DNA of 64,000 nucleotides, taken from contig JBAMJV010002103.1 of the NCBI GenBank assembly GCA_037951105.1, forward strand, positions 110,530-174,529, read 5' to 3'. The DNA comes from Echinarachnius parma (Eukaryota; Echinodermata; Echinoidea; Clypeasteroida; Echinarachniidae). The notes below the pieces were generated by a model, which was not told the DNA's origin, ran no database searches, and saw only the letters and a list, made by a program, of their open reading frames with translations. Shown here piece by piece: positions 13,201-22,700 of the stretch. The translations under genes were made by a program, and so were the position numbers. Position 1 is the first letter of the stretch. Each line of letters begins with the position of its first letter.

Positions 13201-13705
13201 TATGTTCATGTAATCCTTGTTATAAATTTATTTTTGTTACATAACATTTTTTAATCTATGGATTTTAGTTATTACTTTTTAATTTGCAAATAAATCGTGG
13301 TGATGGTGATGACGATGATGTTGAGTAAAGTGTTAGCAAATTGGACAGCAATCTTGTGGCATAGCTATCGTTCTTTATAACGAGAATAAATTATAGTTTG
13401 CGCTTTATAAATCAGTTGTCATCCTTATTCATAACCTCTCTGTTTGTTATCCCCTCTTTCTCAGAAAGGAGCGCAGAAAAGAGCGTGAAAACTCTGGCAT
13501 GGCCAATGTTCTTTATAATGAGAATCCACTGTATTATGTGTTTTATAAATCAATTTTCATCTATATTCTAAACCCCTCCATTTGTTTCCCTCCTCTTTTT
13601 CAGAAACGGAGTCTGGACAGAGCGCAGAAGAGCAAGAAGACCGGACAGCATTTCTACGCCAAGGCTAACGTCAAGAATCGCAACCGATCCCAGCACGAGA
13701 GATGA
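1208..13705 (+). CDS. GNL2: GNL2 (NOG2/NGP-1) nucleolar GTPase, 14 exons in window, 5' partial
   Basis: Nucleolar GTPase needed for maturation and export of pre-60S ribosomal particles (family knowledge). CDS = join of 1208-1295, 1961-2055, 2610-2743, 3891-3989, 5872-6024, 6825-6983, 7271-7384, 7848-7976, 8559-8663, 9400-9558, 10570-10668, 11681-12260, 13062-13192 and 13604-13705. All junctions are GT-AG and phases agree, giving 715 codons including TGA. Domain order is that of a circularly permuted YlqF/Nog2 GTPase: N-terminal NGP1 domain, DARDP motif, G4 NKVD (about residue 232 of the partial protein), then G1 GYPNVGKSS (about 294-302), then G3 DCPG (about 338-341). The C-terminal tail is acidic then lysine-rich and ends [11 protein letters not shown]. 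The vertebrate protein is about 730 residues, so only about 20 N-terminal residues are missing; their exon lies before position 1208. Several introns contain dead copies of neighbouring exons. Confidence 0.97.
1961..2055 (+). CDS. GNL2: GNL2 window exon 2
   Basis: Acceptor tttcag, donor gtaagt. Encodes [13 protein letters not shown]...[15 protein letters not shown] of the NGP1 N-terminal domain, and completes the arginine codon split from the previous exon. Confidence 0.95.
2120..2199. mobile_element. 80-bp TTAA-bounded element T4, copy 1
   Basis: TTAA at both ends; inverted ends ttaacctgtt / aacaggttaa. Interior 'cactacgagattctgaaatc…tatagactttgtaca…ggttcccgtaagca'. Copies at 20916-20994, 32974-33053, 35899-35978 and 58747-58826. 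Confidence 0.82.
2610..2743 (+). CDS. GNL2: GNL2 window exon 3
   Basis: Acceptor tctttag, donor gtaccg. Encodes [20 protein letters not shown]...[18 protein letters not shown], a strongly conserved NGP1 stretch. A relic of this exon lies at 3804-3838 in the following intron. Confidence 0.95.
2929..3091. mobile_element. Fold-back MITE with CCAGGGGGTGTA ends
   Basis: About 163 bp, nearly a full palindrome: ends CCAGGGGGTGTATACTGAA and the inverted ttcagactacaccccctgg, with inner arms aaatttattgtatctac / gtagataaaataaaattt. Lies in the intron after GNL2 window exon 3. Confidence 0.75.
3283..3604. mobile_element. Fold-back MITE with GGCCCGGATTCACAAAG ends
   Basis: Ends GGCCCGGATTCACAAAG and CTTTGTGAATCCGGGCC, with arms containing gtttgtacaaacca and tggtctacatctatggagtg repeated in inverted form at 3520-3575. 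The loop is about 150 bp. Sits in the intron between GNL2 window exons 3 and 4. Confidence 0.78.
3804..3838 (+). pseudogene. Relic of GNL2 exon 3 within the next intron
   Basis: This stretch reads ATGAAACAGACCAAGCTGCC plus a similar tail, encoding MKQTKLPIS, and closely matches the MKQTKLPIT part of exon 3 about 1.1 kb upstream. It has no acceptor directly before it and no donor after it, and lies 50 bp before the real exon 4. It is best read as the remnant of a local duplication that once carried an exon 3 copy. Confidence 0.75.
3891..3989 (+). CDS. GNL2: GNL2 window exon 4
   Basis: Acceptor cctccag, donor gttagt. Encodes [20 protein letters not shown] then [13 protein letters not shown], matching the family LDTESFxxTFGPKxQRKRP motif. 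A decayed copy of its 3' end lies at 4958-5000. Confidence 0.95.
4103..4919. mobile_element. MITE with GGGGTGTRTTTCACAA ends, interrupted by another element
   Basis: The left end GGGGTGTGTTTCACAATGAT and the inverted right end at 4894-4919 form terminal inverted repeats of about 25 bp with few mismatches. A second, TTAA-flanked element (4157-4710) sits inside it. A related copy with similar ends and interior (ggctttccataatttttaag) lies at 27569-27830. Confidence 0.65.
4157..4710. mobile_element. TTAA-flanked element T1, copy 1
   Basis: TTAA occurs at 4153-4156 and 4711-4714. The ends AGGGATAGTTGAGTTTTGGT and the inverted complement at the right end form the terminal inverted repeats. A second copy, similar throughout, is at 30615-31138, and a truncated end is near 28572. 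A TTAA target site is typical of Kolobok or piggyBac relatives; no transposase is visible, so it is non-autonomous. Confidence 0.75.
4958..5000 (+). pseudogene. Relic of the 3' end of GNL2 exon 4
   Basis: Reads gagatcaaaattgcagacgt followed by a decayed donor, against agatcaaagttgcagacgtt in exon 4 (3967-3986). The similarity continues over the exon end and into the first intron bases (gtcagtga against gttagtaa). It is another local exon-copy remnant about 1 kb downstream of its source. Confidence 0.7.
5872..6024 (+). CDS. GNL2: GNL2 window exon 5
   Basis: Acceptor tttacag, donor gttaat. 51 codons: [20 protein letters not shown] then [15 protein letters not shown]...[12 protein letters not shown]. 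Corresponds to the family segment ending GQSKRIWxELYK just before the GTPase domain. Confidence 0.95.
6825..6983 (+). CDS. GNL2: GNL2 window exon 6, G4 motif
   Basis: Acceptor ccccag, donor gtaagt. 53 codons: [20 protein letters not shown] then [20 protein letters not shown] and [13 protein letters not shown]. Contains the DARDP signature and the G4 guanine-specificity motif NKVD, placed before G1 as in circularly permuted GTPases. Confidence 0.96.
7271..7384 (+). CDS. GNL2: GNL2 window exon 7
   Basis: Acceptor tctcag, donor gtatgt. 38 codons: [20 protein letters not shown] then [18 protein letters not shown]. Carries the FHAS segment that serves as the G5-like motif in this family. Confidence 0.95.
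7661..7762 (+). pseudogene. Frameshifted duplicate of GNL2 exon 8
   Basis: Starts after an intact acceptor (aatttaacag) and is almost identical to the live exon 8 (7848-7976) over about 85 bp, including the P-loop coding sequence ggctaccccaatgtcgg. It has one extra A (gacaagaaagcag against gacaagaagcag), which shifts the frame, and the match fades after tcaacactctc, so the donor is missing. Including it would disrupt the GTPase. The high identity suggests a recent event. Confidence 0.9.
7848..7976 (+). CDS. GNL2: GNL2 window exon 8, P-loop
   Basis: Acceptor ttgcag, donor gtaagt. 43 codons: [20 protein letters not shown] then [20 protein letters not shown] and ETK. Contains G1 (GYPNVGKSS) and the conserved APIAGETK loop. 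Confidence 0.97.
8559..8663 (+). CDS. GNL2: GNL2 window exon 9, G3 motif
   Basis: Acceptor gtatag, donor gtgagt. 35 codons: [20 protein letters not shown] then [19 protein letters not shown] is the G3 magnesium and phosphate-binding motif. Confidence 0.95.
8924..8997 (+). pseudogene. Decayed copy 1 of GNL2 exon 10
   Basis: Acceptor tttgtag is intact, and the first 70 bp track exon 10 ([20 protein letters not shown]). The match then runs into AT-rich filler with no donor, so it is truncated. First of three dead copies standing in tandem before the live exon. Confidence 0.88.
9061..9174 (+). pseudogene. Decayed copy 2 of GNL2 exon 10
   Basis: Acceptor gttctag is intact. Relative to the live exon it lacks the segment for VKTPED, has an in-frame TAA at 9139-9141 in place of the glutamate codon of TEW, and loses the 3' end with its donor. 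Clearly homologous to exon 10 over most of its length. Confidence 0.9.
9220..9354 (+). pseudogene. Decayed copy 3 of GNL2 exon 10
   Basis: Begins GTGAGAATTGAGAATGTGAA like the live exon, but the acceptor AG has become GG and there are several internal deletions that break the frame. The 3' part (cttctggagaaacttgcgca) still matches. Confidence 0.88.
9400..9558 (+). CDS. GNL2: GNL2 window exon 10 (live copy)
   Basis: Acceptor tttctag, donor gtaggt. 53 codons: [20 protein letters not shown] then [20 protein letters not shown] and [13 protein letters not shown]. Only this one of the four tandem copies keeps both splice sites and an open frame. Confidence 0.95.
9924..10301. mobile_element. TTAA-flanked element T3, uninterrupted copy
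   Basis: TTAA at 9920-9923 and 10302-10305; ends AGGGATCTAGTAACTTTGTT and the inverted match acaatgttaccaagtctct. The interior resembles the element at 41053-43108, which carries an insertion, so this copy shows what the empty site looked like (gttgacatgtgcaaaaagtg). Confidence 0.72.
10570..10668 (+). CDS. GNL2: GNL2 window exon 11
   Basis: Acceptor cccatag, donor gtaaga. 33 codons: [20 protein letters not shown] then [13 protein letters not shown], the conserved end of the GTPase module. Confidence 0.95.
10749..11405. mobile_element. TTAA-flanked element T2, copy 1 with partial tandem duplicate
   Basis: TTAA at 10745-10748 and 11184-11187; ends AGGGGACCACCAGGCAAAGA and the inverted gggtggtggtaccct. 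The 3' half is repeated directly at 11188-11405 (again ending ggtggtaccctttaa). Other copies are at 22637-23370 and 26955-27345. No coding capacity for a transposase seen. Confidence 0.75.
11681..12260 (+). CDS. GNL2: GNL2 window exon 12, acidic/lysine-rich tail
   Basis: Acceptor tcgacag, donor gtatta. 193 codons plus one base. Encodes a long low-complexity tail: Asp/Glu runs ([18 protein letters not shown]) followed by basic runs, then the conserved block [20 protein letters not shown] and a [14 protein letters not shown] helix. Unusually large compared with the other exons. Confidence 0.93.
12703..12855. mobile_element. Fold-back MITE with AAGCCCACCGCA ends
   Basis: TA at 12701-12702 and 12856-12857 flanks inverted ends AAGCCCACCGCA / TGCGGTGGGCTT. 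Most of the 153 bp is an imperfect palindrome rich in CpG (gatccgagtccgatcc). The TA duplication is typical of Tc1/mariner-type MITEs. Confidence 0.7.
13062..13192 (+). CDS. GNL2: GNL2 window exon 13
   Basis: Acceptor ctatag (next base g), donor gtaata. Encodes [20 protein letters not shown] then [20 protein letters not shown] and SRQ. A basic, probably nucleolar-targeting, C-terminal segment. Confidence 0.9.
13375..13495 (+). pseudogene. Upstream partial copy of the GNL2 last intron end and exon 14 start
   Basis: The stretch (…ctttataaatcagttgtcatc…ccctctttctcag, then aaaggagcgcagaaaagagc) parallels the real intron end and exon start at 13512-13640, with a deletion inside the exon part. It keeps a usable acceptor, but reading through it meets TGA after eight codons. 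Confidence 0.75.
13604..13705 (+). CDS. GNL2: GNL2 window exon 14, last exon with stop
   Basis: Acceptor tttttcag. Encodes [20 protein letters not shown] then [13 protein letters not shown] and TGA at 13703-13705. VKNRNR is conserved near the GNL2 C-terminus. Confidence 0.94.
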   Translation, partial: KRSLDRAQKSKKTGQHFYAKANVKNRNRSQHER

Positions 13706-13723
13706 TTAGGCAATTATTCAAGA

Positions 13724-13893
13724 CCCTTAAAAGACCGGACAGCATTTCTGCGCCATGGCACATGTCATGAATCGCAATCGATTTAAGCGTGAGAGATGAT
13801 TAAAACAATTATTCAGGGCCTGAAAAGAATGGACAGCATTTCTATACCATGGCTAACGTCAAGAATTGCAACCAAACCCAGCACGAGAGATGA
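13724..13893 (+). pseudogene. Two downstream tandem copies of GNL2 exon 14
   Basis: Copy one (about 13730-13800) and copy two (about 13825-13893) each repeat gacagcatttct…catg…aatcgcaa…gagagatgat, i.e. the last 70 bp of the CDS including its stop and following bases. Period is about 97 bp. They lie in the 3' UTR region and have diverged separately. Confidence 0.88.
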
Positions 13894-15353
13894 TCAAACA
13901 ACCGATTGTATTATTCTTCCTGGTGGCCTGCTTGGAAACCAAAAACAAGACATTTAACATTGTGCTGGCAAAAAGTTCACTTTTTCATGGATTCAGTTCA
14001 GCAGGCTATTGATATTACCCTTATTCCAAGGTATTACCATTATTTCTGTTGGCCCGGGTTGGAAAGTGAAAATAAGACTGAATATTTTGGTGGCCTGAAA
14101 TTTTACTTTTCATGGCTTCTGTCCAACAGGTTTGTGATATTTTAACACAATAGACAAGGAATTGATTGTACAATTATTCAAGGCCTTGCACTTTTTCCTG
14201 ATGGCCTGCTTGCAAACCAAAACAAGATTAAAAACATTTTGGTGGCCTGAAATGTAACTTCTTATGAATTTGGTACAGCAGGCTAGTGATTATTTGACAT
14301 AATAGACAAAGAAATGATTCTACCGTGCTCCGCAGTCAAACATTATCATTGTCCCACATGTTTTACATCGGGACTAGAATTCATGTCTTGAGACAGCTTT
14401 AAATTGGAATTAGTTTGGGACTTCAGAATTAGGTTTTTCACAGTCTCGGTGGACTGATATTTCTGGTCTGGGGTCATACAAGCCCACAGCAGATTTTGTG
14501 TTTATTATAACAACAATATTTGTATTTACTTGCAAGATGTACCTGAATTGAATACATAAATTATGAGAATACCCGTCTTTAGAAATAGGGAGGCATGAAC
14601 AATCATGTCTTTAACAATTTTGTATGATTTTTAAAGCTAAACTTGCATTGTATTTTTCCATGTTTATTGGAAATAGCTGCATGTCAATTCATTAACATTT
14701 AGTTAAAACCATTTATAATGTAATGCATTATGTAATTATGAACTCCTGTTAAACTTTGCAACGTTAAAATTTACCGAAAGTACACATTTTAACCATTTTA
14801 AGATACTTTACCTAGTAGGATGATTTGGTTTGATGACTGCTACCATATTGTTATTTTCTGCTAATTTCTTTATGTAGTTAGAACTATTTATCGCAACAAA
14901 TTGAGAACAAAATAATATATATGTCCCTTTATTTTTTAATCACAATTAGACTTATGATTGGGGATATTGTATTAATGTTTCTTGACGGGACAATATTCGG
15001 CCAGGGTGCATGGACTTTTCATGTATTTGGACCATATATGTAGGAATATTATTTGAATTTTATCTTCCATTTTGTAGGACAATAACAAATCATTGAATGT
15101 CCCTCATTATTTTAAAGTAAAAATTATCTGTGTTTTATCTGCCTTTTTAATGTGAAAAGTTTAGTTTATTATTATGTAATAATTTGACCTTTGTTCATCA
15201 GTGCTTACACAAAAATACATTATAGAATTATGTATATCTTATGAACTTGAGCCTGTGATTTGTTTTTATCTTCACTGTAGTTAAAAAATGAAGTAATTGT
15301 CATGAGAAGATGAAATAAGAGTGAAGGAAATTCAGATAAATTTTATCTGACCA

Positions 15354-15502
15354 AGGGGGTGTTGCATATAGAGTTGAGATTAATCACAAGTCAGAAAATG
15401 CGTCTAAATGCGCTATTTTGATTTGCTCAAGTGCGCAGGTTTTCTGATTTGCAATCAAACACAACTTTGCGATTAATTCCAATTCTTTATGCAACACCCC
15501 CC
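15354..15502. mobile_element. Short fold-back MITE with GGGGGTGTTGCATA ends
   Basis: Ends ggggtgttgcata and tatgcaacacccc, interior attaatcacaagtcagaaaa / ttttctgatttgcaatcaa in inverted orientation. A related stretch without the ends lies at 3100-3230. Confidence 0.7.
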
Positions 15503-17383
15503 AAATTAGACACTCAAAACATTTTGCCAACATAACCACATACACACACACACGCACGCGCACGTATGAAGATTTTTTGAACATTTTGAGAAGAATGAAG
15601 AAAATATATGATGTAACTGCATCTATTCCAACATACACTGTATGCTCCGTAACAATACCTTTTGCGATGGAAAAATGCTCTGCGGACTAACTGTCCTGCA
15701 TAAAACCAAAATCAATATTTCACACGCTCATTTTGGCATTGAGGGGAATGAGGGTACATTCCCTTTCAATACTAGTATAAGAATTTTTGTTAATCAATCA
15801 GAAAATTGTTTGTGTGTGTGTGGCGCAGAGCAATTACTGCCAGATGTTTTGTCACGGAACCAGAAGAATCATATTTTCGGGTGAGAATGAGAAAGGTGTC
15901 AAATCAATTTTTTCTTCTAATTTTGAGAAGAAAACAAAAATGCACACATACATTGCATTTCTAGGAGGCTCCTAAACTTTTAAATTATAATCTGCAAAGA
16001 ACTAAAATCTGGCTTTTTCAACAGATGATTTGTAAGCCCGTACACACACACCACACACACACCAGGGCAGTTTGAATTACAATGAGTATCAAAACATGAA
16101 ATGAAATTGCATTTAGCAGAGAATTTATTCCAAAGTTATGCATGAATAAAATACAAATGAAAATGTAGGATAGCACTGGTGTTATTGTGTGTAAAAGGTA
16201 GAAGAAAAACTATTGGAAATTTGATGTTTTACTTATCTATTGTACAGATGAAAAATATGCCATTTATTTTCTCCCTATACAAAAGGTGTTTTAAGAGTTG
16301 TATTGAAAGTTATACATACATTTAAACAATACAACCCTCTGAATTTAAAGAAATAATAAGGTAGTAAAGAAACAACAAAATGTCATCATTTCCATAGAGT
16401 ATTATGTGCTGCATGTATTCAAGATTACACGGATAAACTCTCGGTGTAAACAATCAGTCTTATCGATACTACCTTACAGAATAAATCAAATTCTGCTATA
16501 AAAACAAAATGCTAATGATAGTACGGGGTTCATATACAATTTTGATCACACATATGTTTATTAAAGCAGAAATGTGTTTATTGTGAAGTAAAAAATGAAT
16601 TATATTCATCTACAATCTTAAATAGACTAATCACTGAAAACCTGCACTAAGAAAAAAGTGGGAAAGACAATTTCATGTAGGGAAAAAAAGTGAGGATTTC
16701 CTAACATGTAATTAAATTATACATGAAATTTGAATACCTATAATATCTAGAATACGTAACCGTCTTGTGAATTTTTTTAGCTACATGCATTTGTTTTGGT
16801 TTTAAGCTGAAATTAAATATTATCTAGAATTATTCTAACAGTGAAAAAAAAAGACATTTAGAATTTGAAATTAAAACTTTAAAAATAACCATCTTGAAAA
16901 AAAACCCAGCATAATCTTACTTGTCCAAGTATGAGAGCACACACAAAAACACAAATAGTTAAAAAGAAATTCAAGATATTGAATAATTAGCAAGATATTG
17001 CCTCCTAAAGCACTAATAATTCAGTTAACTTGCATAGTCATTGTGCAGAAATTATCAATAGTGTACTTTATACATCACGTATTCTAATCATGTCCTAAAA
17101 TTGATAAAACAGCTGGAAATGTGACACATTCTCTGCTGCTTTTCTTAGTCGAAAACCTTGAATTTGATGAATATTCACGAAACACTGGGATCTAAGCTAT
17201 ACAGCTAGCACAATTTCATAAATATAAACCCCATTTTTGTTTTCATTGAGCTAGAAGATGATAACTGCTGTAAAACTACAGATAATAGCAATACATGTAT
17301 ATACATTGTACAGTACAGCAACAATTCCTCCATTTTGATTTCTGTCACATCTTCCATCTCGATAATATCGCAATCCAGTGCCA

Positions 17384-17767
17384 TATAGAGTACAGAAGCC
17401 ATGACGTCATAAAAACACTTTTTTTAGAATTTTCAAATTTGGACTTCATTTTCAGAAAGAGCATAACAAATAATGTCCAAATACTGAAAATAAAAGGTAT
17501 AGGTTACGTATTGGCTGAGATATGCCCATCCGAATGAATTTTACTTCAATGGGCAGTCAGTGTTATAGTGCACTGGTTCATAAATTTATGAACCAGTGCA
17601 CTATAACACTGATTGCCTATTGACAAAAAAAATCAATTGGATGGGCATATCTCAGCCAATACGAAACCTATTCATATGATTTTCGGTATTTGGACATTAT
17701 TTGTTATGCTCTTTCTGAAAATGAAGTCCAAATTTGAAAATTCTAAAAAAAACTTCACCACTCTATA
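17384..17767. mobile_element. Palindromic MITE family P1, copy 1
   Basis: Two arms of roughly 180 bp fold on a centre near 17587 (cactggttcataaatttatgaaccagtg). The outer ends read tatagagt. A second copy with the same arm sequences (gaccatccgaatgaatttta, caatcagtgttata) is at 19880-20193. Confidence 0.85.
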
Positions 17768-19680
17768 TCTTGCACATATTTTTGCAGACTATATTTTGTG
17801 AATTGATATCTTATGGACCTAACAAAATCAATGACATTCCCATTGTTAAAACACAATCGATGTCCACTTTTGAAGTTGCTTTTTGTCATTTAGATGCACC
17901 ATCACGAATGCGTTGATTTAAATGTAGTGAACAAATAATACAAAGTGAAATTTTTTTTTACATTGAATGAAGAGAATAGGTTAAGCATTTTAAGCGTTTC
18001 GGTTAGTATTGATCATACCATATCCTTTCATTTACCAAAAAAAAGTTTGAAATAGCATTTGTAAAAATACAGACATGTCAAAAAGTAACAATACTTTCTA
18101 AATGAACCTCAGAACGAAGATTTTAATTTAAGCTTGAACATGATTGCTATGTATAAATGTAGCACATTTTTCTCATCCTTTTCTTGAAGAAAACAAAAAT
18201 CGCACACAAGTTCTGCCTTAAACACATGTTTATTTCTCGGCATATGAATATCACACTCCTACTTCTACTATAAATACTTATAAATCTTTCTTGCTATTCA
18301 CAAAATATATAAACTGTACAATTATACTGAAAGGGGCTTAAGTCAACAAATGTTTTTGATGTATAAAGAATAGTCGAGATTAAGTTTCATAGAAAAGGTG
18401 CATCTTTTTTTGGACACAAGCGAAAACAAATGTGTGGTTACAAGACATAACAAATGTAAGATTCATTCAAACTCATATTTTATGCTTGATGTATTTGTCA
18501 AATTTTTAAAGAGGTTGTGCATTTCATGTATAAAGAGCGATAACTGGAGAAACATACATGGTATGGTTCATATTAACATCTATATAAAAATGACAAATAA
18601 ATCGGGTATTGGCTTTAAAATGCATGTACACATGGGTTTTGTAGGGATGTATTAAGATACTGTACATACATCCCTTTGAAATATTATCAACAAATTCATT
18701 ATCAAAAAATTTAGAATGAAAATATAGAAAAACATGTCAAAGAAATAACAAATTAGAAAAAAATACATGTACTTACAGAAACTTACAAAAAACAACAGAA
18801 TATAAAATGTACAAGACAAAGAACACAAGAATTGTTCGAATATGACAAATGAGATCAAAAGTGATCAAATATGCACAAAAATATACACATATGTTTTGCA
18901 CACGAATAGTAAGGCTAGATCAAGTATAATAATTAGAGACCCCCCAAAAGAACTAAGAGTTTAGTTCAACTTTTAAAGGGATTGATTTTTATTTCTAAAG
19001 AGGGCCCTCCACAAATATGCTCTGTACTCTGTGATTTAAAATGGAATACTGTGCCAAAATTATATTCTTTAGAATAAGTAAGATTTTCAACCTACGTTTT
19101 GAACCCAGGTTAATTTGTACAAAGAACAGACCACTGACCACTACACCAGTAATCCTCACTCTACTGTCTCTTTGTAATTGGATTATTTTGTTCGTTTCAA
19201 TTTTGCATTGAAAACGGTCAATTTCATCAAAGCTTTACACTTTCTCAACTCTGCTGGCATCTTGTAAATGTACAAGTTTGTTCATTTCAATTTTGAGATG
19301 ACAATAGTCAACTTCTTCAAGCTATAAAATAAAAATAAACTAAATACGAGAACTACAAGACATCTATTCTAGTCAAGCTATACAGTATTCTACAGGTCTG
19401 TACATGAAAAGGACCTTTCAAAGACCACATGTGTCTTGAGTTTCTAGGGAAGTAAAGAAACATTTCACATGTAAATTAACCTGTCTATAAAGACTACTTG
19501 TTCATACAAAAACACATATTTTGTAGCCCTTTGGTGGTCTTTATAGACAGGTTTGACTGTAATTATCTATATGTTGTACAAATGACATGTAAATGTACTT
19601 GTGCCCAATCCTGAAGAAAAGATCAACACAAAATGAAAAGACCATCCCTCTAATAGGTTTAACAGTAGATTATCCAGTCT

Positions 19681-19780
19681 TCAAGATGTTAGCATCATCA
19701 TTTGTTTGCCATTGACTAGCTTGGATGTCACTTTGCCATCCTCTTCTTTGATCTCCGTTTCTTGTCCGTTTTCAAAGATC
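19681..19780 (-). CDS. DNAJB6: DNAJB6-like exon 9, last exon with stop
   Basis: Acceptor attgcag. [20 protein letters not shown] then [13 protein letters not shown] and TGA at 19683-19681. Corresponds to [20 protein letters not shown] of DNAJB6. Two decayed copies lie just upstream in the intron (20207-20261 and 20359-20434). Confidence 0.92.
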
Positions 19781-22700
19781 CTGCAATTGAGAGAGGAAGA
19801 GAGAGGAAAAAAAGAAAGATAATGTTATAATAACAAATTCATTGAATCTTTTATTAGGCTGAGAGTATCATTTGTTTGCTATAGAGTACAGGAGCTATGA
19901 CGTCATCAAAATCCGTTTTTAGAATTTTAAAATTTAAAAATCTTCCGAAAGAGCATCAAAAATAATGTCCAAATACCAAATATCGATTGAATATGTTAAG
20001 TATTGGCTGAGATATGACCATCCGAATGAATTTTACTTCAATAGGCAATCAGTGTTATATTGCTCTGGTTCATATAATGAACCAGAGCAATATAACACTG
20101 ATTGCCTATTTTTGATGCTCTTTTGGAAGATGAAGTTCAAATTTGAAAATTCTAAAAATAGATTTTTGATGATGTCACACTTCACCACTCTATTAACTTT
20201 CATGGGTTAAACTTTCCCATTTACATCCTTGTTCTCCTTCTCTTGTCCATTCGTGTAGATCCTGGGAGTGGGAGTGGGAGAGGAGGAGAGAAAGAAACAG
20301 AAAAAAAGATGCTCATGTTTTTAACCCCAGAATTATTCAATCAAGCAAACGCCGTCTTTTATTTGCTGTCGATCTTGGACGTCACTTTCCAGTTTTCACG
20401 GTTGTTCTCTGTCTCTTGTCTGTTCTCGTAGATTTGGGATTGAGTGAGAGAGAAGTGAAAAAAGACAAAATATGCACTTTATTGCTATGAAACACGAGCA
20501 ACATTACAAGAGCTGTGTCCTATTCACTAATGATAATAATTATAATTATAATAATAATAATAATAAAATAATAATAATAATAATAATGGTGGCTACTTAT
20601 ATTAACAGCTGCCATTAAATGCAACTAAAATAAAGTAGGCCCCGGCATTTCATCTCAAATCAGATCCAGAATGATCGATTCACACTTTCTCTACAACGTA
20701 AATAAGTATAAATCAAACTTCTCAAGTAGCATACCCCTTTCACCACCCTAGCACCCTACTAACAAATGGTAATATGCAATAGCCTTTATCTAGCACTTCA
20801 TCTAACATCATATATACACATTGAATCACATTTTCTCTTCCGAATGAACAAACAGATGATCTTCTTAAGTAGCCTACCCCCTTCACCACCCTAACAGAGC
20901 CTCTAAGCACTTTATTTAACCCATTGACTACGGGAACCGAGTGGGTTGTGTACAAAGTCTATGGAGATTCAGAATCTCGTAGTGAACGGGTTAACGATTC
21001 ACACTTCCAGTACAAAGTAAACAAGTATGCATTTCTCAAGTAGCCTATAGTACATTCATCATCCCAAAACCCTACTCAAAATGTGTATTGAATACGAATA
21101 GCCTTAGCACTTCAGTGAAACAAGTATGCATTTCTCAAGTAGCCTATAGTACATTCATCATCCCAAAACCCTACTCAAAATGTGTATTGAATACCAATAG
21201 CCTTAGCACTTCAGCGAATGTCACATTCAGAGTGAGTCACACTTTCTCTTCAAAGTAAACAAGCAGATGAACTTCTCAAGTTACCAAACACCCCACTTGA
21301 AGAGCATTTTGATTCATTTTCAACGAGGCCCATTCATGTTTAATCACTTTCTCTTAAAAAATGGATGAGCATCCATTTATACAAGCATTCTTTATTCATC
21401 ATGGTCTCAAATATGTTTATTCACATTTGAAAGGTACGTATACATCTCAAATTGCTTTACCACTCTTTGTCCTCTTAATAAACCTACTCAAAAAGACAAG
21501 CATTTTCATTTCCAAACATTAATGTTTAGCCACTATCTCTTCGATATGAATGAGCACTTCTCAAGCATCCTTTATCCATCATGGTCTCCCCTAAGTACTA
21601 CAGCTTCAAGACTAGAGCATTCATGTTTAGTCACCCTTTTTCTTCCATGAGAAAAAGGCACGCTTCTCAAATTGCTTTACCGTATTTGCTGGTGTATTAA
21701 CCGCACCTTTTTTCAACAACAAAAAAATTCAAAAATGGGGGTGCGGTTAATACACGGGTGCGGTTTATAGCGTATTAACCGCACTTTTTTTCAAAAAAAC
21801 TTGCAAAAAAAAAGGGGGGTGCGGTTAATACACAGGTGCAGTTTATACACCGGCAAATACGGTACCCCTCTCTCTTGAACAGCCTGCTTTAATTTTTTTC
21901 TTTCTTAACAAGTGATATTCATGTTTGGTCCAGTACTACATTTGTTCCGGCGACAATTGCTGTGACGGATCATCACAATGTTATTGTTTCAAACTACGAA
22001 CAAGTACTGTTGAAAACTGAACAGAACTTTCACTTTCAAGTCGGATTCAAATATAGTAAGTAACACTTTCTCCTTGGAAGTATGAGTATTGCTCGAGTTG
22101 CATTCCTATTCACATACAATACTTGAAATGCATTTTCACTTTCAACAAAGAATATATGTTTAGACATGCATTCTCTTCTGAGTAGTTATGACGTCTCTAG
22201 ATAGATTATAATGTACCAAAATACTAAATGGCAATCCTTTGACATATAATGTATAAATTTGCTATTTAGACAGGTAAACTGTCATAACCGTGGTGCAAGA
22301 ACATAAAATGTTGATGAAAATTTCCTGTACAAATGTACATGCAAGTTTAATCTCATAAAAAAGGCTGTGCATTCTGTGTACAACAACTATCTAATTTTCC
22401 CTTTATCCTCATATCAGGCTGTATGTTCTGTCTTCAACACTGATAAATCCTCATATTGATGCATTCTGCGTCGATACATGTACTGGTAATTCCCTTTAAT
22501 CTCTGAATATGATGTGCATCATCATGTGCTCTGTGTCCAATACTGATAATTCCCTTTAAAAACATGCTGTGTGTGGTGCACTTGTCAACATTCACTCCTC
22601 CTAATGAATGGATGACATTTGGAGATACAGGCTTAAAGGGTACCGCCGGGCATGATAAAACCAATCCTTAGTTGTTTTGGTACTATAATTGAATACCAAT

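Larger units (their letters stand above)
13706..19680. other. Convergent intergenic region / 3' UTRs
   Basis: Lies between the GNL2 stop and the DNAJB6-like stop. Contains the exon 14 copies, a three-unit degenerate repeat (13915-14330, unit about 140 bp around 'tggtggcctgcttg'), a MITE at 15354-15502, CA-rich tracts (15541-15570, 16045-16070), AT-rich sequence, and a fold-back element at 17384-17767. Candidate poly(A) signals exist on both strands (e.g. aataaa near 16145 on plus; ttattt at 18228 and near 18987 for minus) but none can be assigned from sequence alone. Confidence 0.5.
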
